In this document: positions 54,144 to 64,000 of the stretch, one piece after another
Layout: each line of letters opens with the position of its first letter
How positions within the stretch are numbered: the first letter of the stretch is position 1
From: Platanthera guangdongensis
Taxonomy: Eukaryota > Streptophyta > Magnoliopsida > Asparagales > Orchidaceae
Length of the DNA stretch: 64,000 bases
Reading direction: 5' to 3'
Assembly: GCA_039583875.1 (NCBI GenBank)
Contig: CM077164.1
Span: forward strand, 69,099,628 to 69,163,627
The notes under the pieces: model-generated
The model's database searches: none
Told to the model about the DNA's origin: nothing
What the model saw: only the letters and a program-made list of their open reading frames with translations
Position numbers and translations under genes: made by a program

Positions 54144-55280
54144 GTGACCCGGAGTGGTGCTGGGCAATCAGCGCCCCAGTGTTCTGATGAAAGTACATCA
54201 CCGGCTGAGGTGCCTACACCTCCGCCTTCTACGAAAACTGTGCGGTTAGTTGCTGAGGCCTTGTTTGCCATGATGCAAGCACATTCGATTGGGCAGACGC
54301 AGCCGGCATTGCGGCCAAAACAGGTTGCGGCGAGGCCATAACCTACAGCGGCTGTATATCCTCGAGCAGCTAAGAAGCAGTTGAAGCAGTTCATGAGCTT
54401 TAACCAGCCTACGTTTTCGGGAGTGGGATCTCCTACGCAGGCTGAGGATTGGTTATCGCGCGTCAAACAGATAATGACGGCAATTCGGACGGAGGATGAG
54501 CAGAAGGTCACCTTAGCTACCTTATTACTGGAAGGCGAAGCTCGGCTGTGGTGGGACAAGATGGAGTTGCATCATTTAGCAGGAAGACCGTTAATACAAG
54601 TGTGGATGGAGGAATTCTCCCGACTCTTCTTGGCAAAGCACCTCCCGGCGGCGCAGCGCATTGCCATGGAGAACGAGTTCCAAAGGCTGATGCAAGGTGA
54701 AGGCAGTGTTGAAGCTTACTTGCATTAGTTCACGAGCTTGGGACGATACGCTGGTTCAATTTTTGCTGATGAGCAGAGGAAGACAAATAGGTTCTATGAA
54801 GGATTGCGGGATGAGCTGCGGTTCCTGCTCTCTAGTTCTATGAATCAAGGTTTCCAGGCATTGGTCGACACTGCGTGCGCGCTGGAAAAGGACATGAAGA
54901 GGGTGCAAGGGAAGCAGGCCTTGGATTTGACAAAGCCGGAGTTTAAGGTGCCCCGACCTGGGAAAGCGTATTATAAGAAGAGATGGGGTGAGAGGTCCAA
55001 GTCGGTTGGATAAGCTCCTTCTTCCATTGCATTTGGAGCAATGTCGGGGACCACTTCAAGACCGGAGGCTCGTACGTGCTTTACGTGTGGAGGGGTGGGG
55101 CATATAGCCCGTGATTGTCGTGTGGTAGCGCCAAAGAGTGAAAATAAGGTGGGAGCGCCGTATGCGGAGAAAGGAAAGGCAATCATGGAGTCCTCTACCT
55201 CCCAGGCGCAGCCCCGAGTCTACAATCTTAGCCTGCAGGAGGCCATTAAGCAGAGTGACGTCATCACAGGTACGAGTTAA
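54144..55280 (+). pseudogene. Element C Gag (broken)
   Basis: A Tekay-type gag. An N-terminal variable part (TRSGAGQSAPQCSDES) is followed by FMSFNQPTFSGVGSPTQAEDWL, LLEGEARLWWDKM, FLAKHLPAAQRIAMENEF, a basic linker and a single CCHC knuckle (CFTCGGVGHIARDC, near 55080). In-frame stops lie near 54339, 54726 and 55011. The first codon of the listed frame is GTG, so the true start is uncertain; it may have been lost or lie slightly upstream. Gag would form the particle. Confidence 0.85.
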
Positions 55281-55346
55281 GTTATTGCATTGTTTTGCTT
55301 ATCACATGCTTTGGTTATTGCATGTTTGTATGAAACTTGTGTGTGT

Positions 55347-55697
55347 GACATGATTGTCACAGGTTTTGTGATGATTCGGAACACGCTGGTGCGAGCACTA
55401 TTTGATACCGGTGCTTCACATTCTTTTCTGTCTAATGAGTTTATAGCGCGGCTTGGGATACCTAGTCGTGTGAAGATAGATAGCGTCAGGGTGGCATTGC
55501 TGAATGGTTGTTTGATGCTCGCGGATCGAGCTTGCAATGTGGCGGTTCAAATAGAAAGTCGGGATTTCTGTTTGACTGCATCTGTATTACCGATATCAGA
55601 ATTCGACGTGATATTTGGTATGGATTGGCTCGTGGAGCAGCATGCCTTGATTGATTATAATGTCAAAGAGATCACGTTGGGCCAGAATACCGAGTAG
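55347..55697 (+). pseudogene. Element C aspartic protease (open but in a broken polyprotein)
   Basis: Retropepsin-type domain with the catalytic ALFDTGASHSFLS, then FIARLGIP and VIFGMDWLVEQHALIDY. The TAG at 55695 separates it from RT. The catalytic Asp is present, but upstream and downstream stops prevent a polyprotein. Confidence 0.85.
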
Positions 55698-55715
55698 GAG
55701 ACGAAGTTTGCGGGG

Positions 55716-57180
55716 ATGCGAGGAGTGGTCGGGACATTGATGTCTGCACTCCAAGTAGTCAAGGCTATTCGGAAGGGCACAGAGTGCTACTTCACGCTGA
55801 TTCAAGCTGTTGAGCCCAAGGCCGGTGTGAGCGATGTTTTGGTTGTATCGGAATTTGCAGATGTGTTTCCCAAGGATCTCCCTGGGCTACCACCCCAGCG
55901 TGAGATTGACTTCACAATCGAGTTGGTGCTAGGTGCTAAACCTGTGGCCCGCTCGCCATATCGTATCGCGCCAAAGGAAATGACGGAGTTGAAAGTCCAA
56001 CTGCAGGAGTTGCTAGAGCAGGGTTATATCCACCCAAGCATGTCACCTTGGAGCTCTCCTGTTCTGTTTGTGAAAAAGAAAGATGATGGGTTACGGATAT
56101 GTATTGACTACCGTGAACTGAACAAGCTGACCGAGAAGAATAAGTATCTGATTCCCCGGATTGATGAGTTTTTAGATCAGCTGGTGGGATCAACCGTCTA
56201 CTCGAAGTTGGATTTGAAGTCTGGTTATTACCAGTTGAGGAAACGGGAAGAAGATATTCCTAAGACTGCATTTGGAACATGTTACGAGCATTATGAGTTC
56301 ACCTTAATGTCGTTTGGGCTGTGCAATGCGCCATCGGTGTTTATGGACTTGATGCACCAAATATTCTGAGAGTACCTAGATTTGTTCGTGATTGTGTTCA
56401 TTGATGATATCCTGGTGTACTCGCAATCAGAAGCCGATCATGAGAACCACTTGCGGTTGGTGTTGCAGACGTTGAGAAAGAATAAGCTCTATTACAAGTT
56501 CTCGAAGTGCGAGTTTTGTCTATCGTCGGTGGCTTTTCTGGGCCATGTAGTAAGCAGAGAGGGAATCACAGTGGATCCGGCAAAGATAAGGGCTATACAG
56601 GAGTGTCCAGTGTTGTCTTCACTGGCCGAAATCAAGAGCTTCCTTGGACTGGCAGGCTACTATAGAAGATTTGTTGCAAACTTCTCGTGGATCGCTTTGC
56701 CTCTAACCACACAGACGAGAAAGGATCAGAAGTTTGTTTGGATGCCAGAGTGTGCGCGTGCTTTTGAAGAGCTGAAGTGTCGATTGACCACGGCGCCTGT
56801 GTTGATAATGTCATGTGGTACTGATGGATTTGAAATCTACAGTGATTCTTCAGGAGACAGCTTAGGATGCGTTCTTCTGCAAAATAGGAAAGTGATTGCT
56901 TATGGCTCTCGCCAATTGAAGGTGCATGAGCGAAATTATCCCATCCACGACCTAGAGTTGGCGGCGGTGATCTTTGCACTGAAGTTATGGAGGCATTATC
57001 TATATGGCGTGAAAGTGGAAATCTATACAGATCACGAGAGCCTAAAGTATTTGTTGGAGCAGAAGGACCTAAATATGCGACAGTGAAGGTGGTTGAAGTT
57101 CCTTGGGGACTACACTTTTGAGATTCATTATACTCCCGGCAAGAGAAATGTAGTCGCTAATGCCGTGAGTCGGAGAGCAC
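55716..57180 (+). pseudogene. Element C reverse transcriptase and RNase H (broken)
   Basis: RT start [15 protein letters not shown], fingers [21 protein letters not shown], palm [14 protein letters not shown], then a TGA at 56367, and FIDDILVYS (the YVDD-equivalent box) with [18 protein letters not shown]. RNase H has [35 protein letters not shown] at 57084 is followed by GKRNVVANAVSRRA. Fairly well preserved, with few stops, but not continuous. Confidence 0.88.
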
Positions 57181-57230
57181 CGGCAAGGGCACGCTGGTTG
57201 TAGAGGCATGATAAATGTCTAATCCAGGAG

Positions 57231-58727
57231 TTGGAAGCATTAGGGATTTCTTGTGTTGAAAAGAATTCGACAGCCGATGCATGTTTGAACTTGACAGAGG
57301 TGCAGTGTGACCTTGCAGATAGAGTTCGTCGAGTAACGGAGTTTGATGAGAATCTCCAATGCTATGCCAAGGATGGGCCTGAGTGCAAATTCTCCTGGGA
57401 TGACGGCCTTTTGCGGAAAGATGGTCGTTTGTGCATCCTGAGTTTGGGTAAGTTGAGGGAAGAGTTGATGTATGAGGCGCACTATACGAAGTACTCAATT
57501 CACCCTGGGAACACAAAGATGTTCAGGGATATGAAGAAGCTGTTCTGGTGGCCAGGACTGAAGAAAGATGTCGCTCATTATGTGTCCAAATGCCAAACTT
57601 GCGCTTTAGTGAAGGCGGAATGCCAGAAGCCTGGCGACTTCTTGAAGCCATTGCCGATTCCGAAATTGAAGTTCGATGATATTTCTATGGATTTTGTTCA
57701 CGGATTGCCAAGATCTCAGCACGAGAATGATTCAATCTGGGTGATTGTAGACCGGCTGACAAAGGTGGCACACTTCCTTCCAAATAAATGGGACAATTCC
57801 GTGGAAAGTTTGGCAAAGCTTTGTGTCGAGCAGATTGTACGGCTAAACGGTGTTCCGAAGAGCATCGTAAGTGATCGTGATGGGCGGTTTACATCGAGTG
57901 ACTGGAGACTAATCCATCAACTGTTGGGCACAAAATTGGCATTCACTACGGCCTTTCATCCCCAAACGGATGGCCAGACTGAGAGAACCAACAGGACCAT
58001 GGAAGATATGCCCAGAATGTGCGCCCTCGGCTTTGGGAAGAGATGGGAAGATCATCTCTATTTTGTGGAGTTTGCCTACAACAACAGCTACCAAGCGAGC
58101 ATCGGTATGGCAGCGTTTGAAGCTCTGTATGGTCGGAAGTGACGTACACCGTTGTCTTGGGAAGAAGCAGGTGAATCCAAAGTGTTCATGCGTAATGACA
58201 TCGAGGAAGCGAACTCGACGATACGCACTATTTGAGAGAGGCTTCTAATAGCCCATGATCTTCAAGCGAAATACTACAACGCCAAGCACCGGAATGTGGA
58301 GTTTGCGGTGGGTGATTGGGTATACTTGAAGATCAAACCCTACAAAGGCGTTTCCAGCATTCGACGATTGAAAAAGTTGAGTCCACGCTACCACGGTCCA
58401 TTTGAAGTGGTGGAGCGAATCGGCGAAGCTGCATATCGGCTAGATCTTTCGGCAGACTTGGGTGGATTACATGATGTGTTTCACATCTCGGTGCTTCAGA
58501 AGGCCGTGAAAGATCCAGCTCAAGTGACCGAGACTGATCATGTGCCGGTGGAGTTTTGGCTAACGACGAAGGTTAGGCCCATTTGGATCGAGAATCGTGC
58601 CAATAAAAACTTGCAGAATAAGACGACTGGGATGGTCAAAGTCCAATGGGGCAATTGCGGCCGTGAGGAGCTAACATGGGAGCGAGAGCAGACCATGAGA
58701 GATGAATTTCCCAAGCTCTTTGTGTAA
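57231..58727 (+). pseudogene. Element C integrase and chromodomain (broken)
   Basis: Zinc region HYTKYSIHPGNTKMFRDMKKLFWWPG with CQTCALVKAE, core DDISMDFVHGLP, IVSDRDGRFTS and HPQTDGQTERTNRT, which hold the D-D-E residues. A TGA follows at 58140, then a short shifted stretch. The last piece (58296-58727) has YLKIKPYKGVSSIRRLKKLSPRYHGPFEVV and ends with a chromodomain (MVKVQWGNCGREELTWERE). The chromodomain confirms the chromovirus class. Confidence 0.88.
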
Positions 58728-58827
58728 CTGTTATGCAGTGCGTGTCCATTGTATTGAACGATTATGGAATACAATCCTTCTGTTTGAGTTCCTTACTTTG
58801 TGCAAATTTTGGGGACGAAATTTTTTT

Positions 58828-58840
58828 AAGGAGGGGGGGT
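58828..58840 (+). other. Polypurine tract of element C
   Basis: AAGGAGGGGGGGT immediately before the 3' LTR, preceded by TTGGGGACGAAATTTTTT, which is typical of Tekay-group elements. Confidence 0.9.
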
Positions 58841-61407
58841 TGTAACACCCTAATTCCCAGAATGGGGAAAAATTGGGTGACAAGGCCTGGGACACGGGCG
58901 TGTCCCTCAGCGTGTCCTCCTCGGGTGAGCAGTCGGCGAGTGTTCGACGAATTTCTGTTCTGCGAAAGAATGAGGGCACACGCCCTCTGATAAGGGCGTG
59001 TCAGAGGTCGTGTCCTCTGCGGGTCGACGGACTTTGTTCGACAAAGTTGAGCTGTGGGGCGTGTCTGCAGCCGTGTATGGGCACACGGCCTGGGACACGG
59101 GCGTGTCACAGGCCGTATCCTTTGTTGGATGTGCCCAAGGCATTTGAGGCCTGGTGAACACGGCATGACACGAGTGTGTCTTAGGGTACACGACCTGTGA
59201 CACGGGCGTGTTACTGGCCGTGTCCCAATCGGGTTGATCTTGATTTTGTGCAGCCTAAAGTACACGACCACAGACATGAGCGTGTCTGAAGGCATGTCAG
59301 GTGACACGGCCCGTGATACTGGCGTGTCACATGGGCGTGTACTGGCCTGGATAAGTCGTTGTGTGCCGTTTAAGGTACACGGCCTGGGACACAGGCGTGT
59401 CACATGCCGTGTCAGGCAAAAAATAGCCTTCTGTGGCAAAATCATTATTGTCCATTTCTTCAGCTGTGATCCGAGGGCTGAGGTGCCTCCCTGCTTCCTT
59501 AAGGTCATGGATGAGAAGGAAGTTCTCATTTTCATTTTGGCCTTCATCTTTCTAAAATCTAGAGAGAGAAAGAGAGGAAGAAGGAGGAGGAGGAAGAGGA
59601 GCTGGACACCGGTGGAGCTGCGGAGTTCCGGTTAGAGATCCGAGGCTAGCGTTGCGAAGGCAAAGCCGTTGCGGTACTTTCGAGCTGGCTAAGAATCCAT
59701 GGCTCTGAAGCGGTCTTCAAGGGTATTGACTTTTCTTCCTAGCCATATGAAGGCTTCCTTTTTGGCTTGTGCATAAGATTCCCCCACCAGAGGGTGGTTT
59801 GTTGTGGGAGTCCCTTGGGTTCATTCAAGGAATCCCCAATCATTTGGCATATATATCCGGAAATGAAGTACGAAATAGGCATGCTGTGTGAAGCCCATCT
59901 GGACAGGTTTGTCTGTATTGGTGATGTTGTATATACGAACTGGAAAAGACTCCGTTATAAGCGTGTAGTTTAGGAGTGGACGGGTTGTACCTGTGAAGGG
60001 AAGTAGCAGGAAGTACTGGAGTGGTAGTCCAGGAAAATACTCTTATGATGCTTGTGTTGTTGGGTTGTACCTGTGAAGGGCAGTAGCAGGAAGTACTGGA
60101 TAGGACGTCCAGGAAATACCCTTTGTAATGCTTGATGTTCATGGGTAGTCCCTATGAAGGGGAGTAGCAGGAAGTACTAGCATGGTTTGCCAGGAAAATA
60201 CCCTTGATGCTTGGAATGCTTGATGGGTTGTACCTGTGAAGGGGAGTAGGAGGAAGTACTGGCTTGGAAGCCTAGGAAAATACCCTCAAGTGAATGTTGT
60301 GAATGCAAGGTTAAGCCTAAGGATGGAAATTGAGTTCTATCGCTAACGCGAGGCTTGGCTCCTGGGTAACCGATGATTGGAAAGCCAATCCTACGAGGAT
60401 GTGATGGCTATGTCTGAGCTGATGAGCTCATTGAATGGAAACAGGAAAGGTGAAACCGACCCGCACCTTTATTTACCCGCGAGTACGCTATACTCGGTGA
60501 TGGCAAGGCGATTTGAGCAACGGGGGGTGGATGATCCGACCTGCGCTATGTCCGTCCGACTTGAGACCTGAAAGTGCGGTCGGTTGGACTGCATAACAAG
60601 AGTATTAGGCCTGCGTGCCATGACACAATGGGGGGCTACGGGCCAATACCAGTGCATTAACACTAAAGTCTCCGGCTTCACGCCATGGAGTAAAATGCTC
60701 AATTATTACAGTTGGGTTGTGACCCTGATACGGTGGTAGGACATTAGTTCGCCGGTACACCAAGAATGTGCCCTGAATGCACGGATCATCGAGCTGTGTA
60801 GCTGACGGTTGTGATGGAATGTATGTGCGTGAGAGCACAATGTATGATATACATATCTACTTGTGAAATGTTATGCCTGCAGGGAAGGAATACCGCTGTC
60901 CCGGGAAAGGGATAGGGTTGTTATAAAATTGGTCAGCTGAATGCTGACCATTGCCTTGTTTGCCACTGTTGGGTGGGCTGTCCCTGTGCAAGTGCTGGAG
61001 AGCCAAGCGAGACACATAAAGGCTGAAGTACCTGCTACTGCTGTTGCTACTGATGCTACTGTCGCCGCTAGCCCTTGAAAGCTAAACTGAAAATGCTTTC
61101 TTTATTTATACGTGGCCGGCCTGCGCGCCAATGTTTGAGGCCACTGTTTTGTAAAGCCTTGTAAAGCCTTAAGGCCAACTGCTTTGTATTTGGACATTCC
61201 TGTTCTACATAAATGTGGAGCTTTTATATGGTGGACATTCATGTGTGTGAGTTCAGCTTCATGATATAGGCTTCTGCTAGAATGCAATGAGTTACGATGA
61301 ACAAATCTGGTATCACTCTGTGACTTCCCCGCATGTTTTATGGTATATGTTGTGGGGCCCCGACTGGACCTTCTAGTATATACTTGTGAACGGATGGAGT
61401 CATTAAA
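58841..61407 (+). repeat. Element C 3' LTR
   Basis: 2567 bp, direct repeat of 49188-51754, with CACGGGCGTG words at 58873-59420 and the four-unit hairpin repeat at 59979-60293. The end reads CATTAAA for CATTACA, then TTAGG. Confidence 0.92.
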
Positions 61408-62303
61408 TTAGGAACTTCTTTTGGCAAGTTTGAGGCTTTACGCCCTTACATAACATTTTATTTTTGCTAAGCCAATTTGAGCCTATACCCTTCCTTTTGT
61501 TTTAGCTCCACCAACACTTTACCAAAACTTAAAAAGCATCCTAATTACACACCTAAGACCAAGCTTGAAATTATATATGCAAAACCGATTTTTGAGTGAT
61601 TAGGAGCCATTTTATTTTGGTGGCCAATTGAAAAAAAAGAGTTGTTTTATTTTTCATTCCTCCTCTAAAAAAAAGAGAAAAGAAGGAAAAAAATATATTA
61701 AAAAAATGAAAATAAATAGAGGAAGTCGAAAAAAAATTTCAACATTTTAAGAATAAGAAACAAAGGAATTTAGGAATTGGCGAAGTTCTTCAATTTATTT
61801 CTTTTGTGCAAGCTCTCTTTAGGTCTTGGTGTGTCTACCCATCATTTTTATCTTTGATTTTCCAACTCAAAAACCTAAGCCAACATTTCAACCTAGTTAA
61901 GCCATATTGATTTGTGCTTATAAGTTAAACTAGTGTTGTGGCGAGAGTGTGAAAGGGCAAGCCTATGGCCATCGACATTGATGGATTTCTTTGGAGGGTA
62001 TCTCGATCTACGATTTGTGCAATGTTATCTTATTAAGCATTCTACTTTCTCCCTAAACGTGATTTTAAGATTTACTGTTTTTTCATTTTTGAAGTAAAAA
62101 TAATAAGTGAAAACATATTTTAGGAAATTAAAAACTAATTTGTATGTTGAGTAGTTTTTTCTACAAAAATAACTACGCGCATAGGCATAAGACTTCGCAT
62201 TCTACTACTTAGGTTCAATTTTCGTTTCTAGCGTTAAAATGTTTCTACTGTCCATGAAAAGTTGTTTGCTCAGGACGAGCAAACGTGTAAATATGAGGGT
62301 ATT
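61408..62303 (+). repeat. Second copy of Athila 3' UTR
   Basis: Near-identical to 51755-52649 and beginning with the same TTAGG target duplication after the C LTR. AT-rich, no gene. Confidence 0.88.
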
Positions 62304-63270
62304 TGATAACTCTAATTTTATCAATTTTTTATATATCTTTTATTTAATAATTAATTAATTTATAAATATATTTTATGATTTTGCAATCTAATTTCTTTAC
62401 TTTCTTATTTTAGGGTCAATCTGGGCTGCAAATTTAAATTTGGAGTTTACACGATTGATCAGGAGACAAAGCTGGACAAAGTCGAAAAAATTGCAAAGTA
62501 CAAGCCCAGGACACGGGCGTGACCACCAGGTCACAGGCGTGACATCCAGGCGTGACCCCGGCGCGTGCTCCAAAGCTCACTGCCACGTCATTTAAAAATA
62601 CACACCCAATGGTCATAGGCATGACCATGATGACCCGGGCTTGTCAGGCAGCTGTGACACACTGATGATGATCCAGAACTCCAATCCACGTCGGATTAAA
62701 ATTACACGCCCTGACAGTGGCGTGACATATTAGTCACGGGCATGACGTCGAGCCGTGACATCCCGACATGACAAATTAATGCAGTTATTTCAAGGCCTAT
62801 TGGTTTTTCCAAGACACGCCCTTGGTCACGGGCGTGACCATGGGAGTGACCCTTCAAACAATGGCCGGAGTTATTTCCCCCTTTTCTGTTTCCCGCCGTT
62901 TCTACTTCCCGCCGTTTTCAGCAACCGTCAATACACGCCCTAGGTGATGGGAATGACCTAGGGGCGTGACCCTCCAATTAACGATTTTTGGCGGTTTCGC
63001 GCCAACGTTCCAAAGACTTGAAGATGACAGTTCCGAACCCGACACGCCCTAGGTCACTGGCGTGACCTAGGGGCGTGACCATCCAGCAAACTTGCCTATA
63101 AATTTCAGGCGATTCCAGAAGCTGAGGAGGAGATTTTGGGGAGTTTAGTTCTGTTTTATTTGCTATTTTTCTTGCATTTTAATTTCATAGTGTAGCTTTT
63201 ATTTTCAAGTCTTTTCTTTAATCATGTCTCTCTCCAACCTTTCATGTAATTCTCCCATCATGGTGAGTAG
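62304..63270 (+). repeat. Athila LTR, second 3' copy, truncated
   Basis: Starts TGATAAC and follows the 5' LTR (29707) for 967 bp, through the CACGGGCGTG-type array and CCTATAAATTTC, then stops in GAGTAGC and is joined to A-LTR. Confidence 0.88.
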
Positions 63271-64000
63271 CGAACCTCAAGGGCAACAATTCTCTTCTTG
63301 GACATGTGAAGTCCTCTTTCTTTCTGCATAGGAAACCCGCTCTCGCGAGTATGCGGTGAGTGTGAGGTGTTACTTCGGGTTGATATGAGTACTCCCCCTA
63401 ATTTTGCATGTAGAGTCTGGAATTGAAGTACGAACATAGGCATGTTGTGTGAAGCCTACCCGGACAAGTTGGTCTGGATCGGTGGTGTTTTATTATGTAT
63501 GAATATCCGAAGAAGACTCCGTGCCGTTGGTTGTTTTCGGGTTTTTTCTACGTGGTATATTGCAACAGGGAGTCTTGGGGATTAACTCCAAGGTGCACCC
63601 GGAAATCTGGGCAGAAGCAAATTTCTGTCATATCGGTGGCCTGGGAGCCATCCTTGTACATAACTGGGTTATGTACGATTGTATGATCGATACTTTGGTA
63701 CTGGGGGAAACTTGGCCCGCGTCGATGGATAAATTATCGTGGCGAATTGAGCAATGGAGAGGTGGAACCCTACCCACTGCATTTGCTTCGGTTAAAGCGA
63801 CCTAAGGTGCATTGGACTTATTGATAATTTGGATAGAGATTCTAGGCTGCGGCTGAAAGGACTTTAATGTTCACGATGTTTGCCATCCTGGGGGCGGTGG
63901 TGGAGTTGAGGGACGGACCAGGTTCTTACCGGCTTCACCGTGTAAGTGCCCTGAGAGCACGAGGTGCGTGACCATATGGGCCTACACCTGTGGTGAAGTG
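63271..64000 (+). repeat. Duplicate segment of gypsy A-LTR
   Basis: Matches 26888-27617 collinearly to the window end (CGAACCTCAAGGGCAAC ... TGGTGAAGTG). The junction shares AGC with the Athila side. It enters the A-LTR mid-way, which a fresh insertion would not give. No gene. Confidence 0.85.

Larger units (their letters stand above)
53047..61407 (+). mobile_element. Chromovirus C provirus with 5'-truncated LTR
   Basis: Plus-strand chromodomain gypsy element: 5' LTR remnant (53047-53926), primer-binding site, gag, protease, RT, RNase H, integrase, chromodomain, polypurine tract and complete 3' LTR, followed by TTAGG (61408-61412). All coding parts have stops or shifts. The missing start of the 5' LTR is due to the junction with the Athila LTR at 53046/53047. 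The same target duplication as the solo LTR at 49188-51754 indicates a tandem duplication rather than two insertions. Confidence 0.9.

Noticed and set aside
1..64000. A host gene or gene fragment captured by an element
   Set aside because: All recognisable coding sequence belongs to retrotransposon gag, pol or extra ORFs; nothing resembled a cellular gene.

Overview
This 64 kb window looks like repeat-rich intergenic DNA from a flowering plant with a large genome. I see no host gene, tRNA or rRNA. Essentially every base belongs to LTR retrotransposons nested in one another. The lineages are Ty1/copia of the Sirevirus type, chromodomain Ty3/gypsy elements resembling the Tekay/Del group, and an Athila-like Ty3/gypsy element. 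I cannot name the species.

Layout. 1-999 is a truncated Sirevirus-type LTR (family F). 1000-22040 is a minus-strand chromovirus (D): decayed gag and pol, a primer-binding site at 19488-19498 and a 2.5 kb 5' LTR at 19501-22040. It was split by a complete 13.1 kb Sirevirus (A, 4696-17783, minus strand, target duplication CACCT) with an open 680-codon gag, an open 1055-codon pol and a frameshifted third ORF. 22041-25983 holds two LTRs of another Sirevirus-like family (E), in opposite orientations and joined at their U3 ends. 25984-29706 is a partial plus-strand gypsy LTR (family A-LTR) carrying a minus-strand solo LTR (27681-29648, target duplication ACCGC). From 29707 an Athila-like element runs right. 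It contains a 12.5 kb Sirevirus (B, 31664-44145, target duplication TTTAC), lacks RT, RNase H and integrase, keeps gag-protease and an env-position ORF, and has a chromovirus solo LTR (49188-51754, target duplication TTAGG) in its 3' UTR. From 53047 a second copy of the C LTR/Athila 3' UTR/Athila LTR module appears, this time with the full C provirus inside. The window ends in a repeat of A-LTR.

Insertion order from the nesting: E first; D and A-LTR into E; Sireviruses A and F into D; the opposite solo LTR and Athila into A-LTR; Sirevirus B and chromovirus C into Athila; then tandem duplications on the right.

The most interesting signals are non-coding. First, three Sirevirus families carry, downstream of the LTR TATA box, a string of small perfect hairpins separated by a conserved linker, and the two E copies show compensatory base-pair changes. 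Second, each Sirevirus has its own palindromic hexamer repeated in U3 (GTCGAC in A, CTCGAG in B), and the same hexamer is clustered again, with a TATA box, just before the third ORF. The Athila element has the same arrangement with its own motif, suggesting a dedicated internal promoter for the third ORF. Third, the chromovirus D leader holds three hairpins with one invariant loop and co-varying stems. Sequence identities are by-eye impressions; no alignment or search was run.
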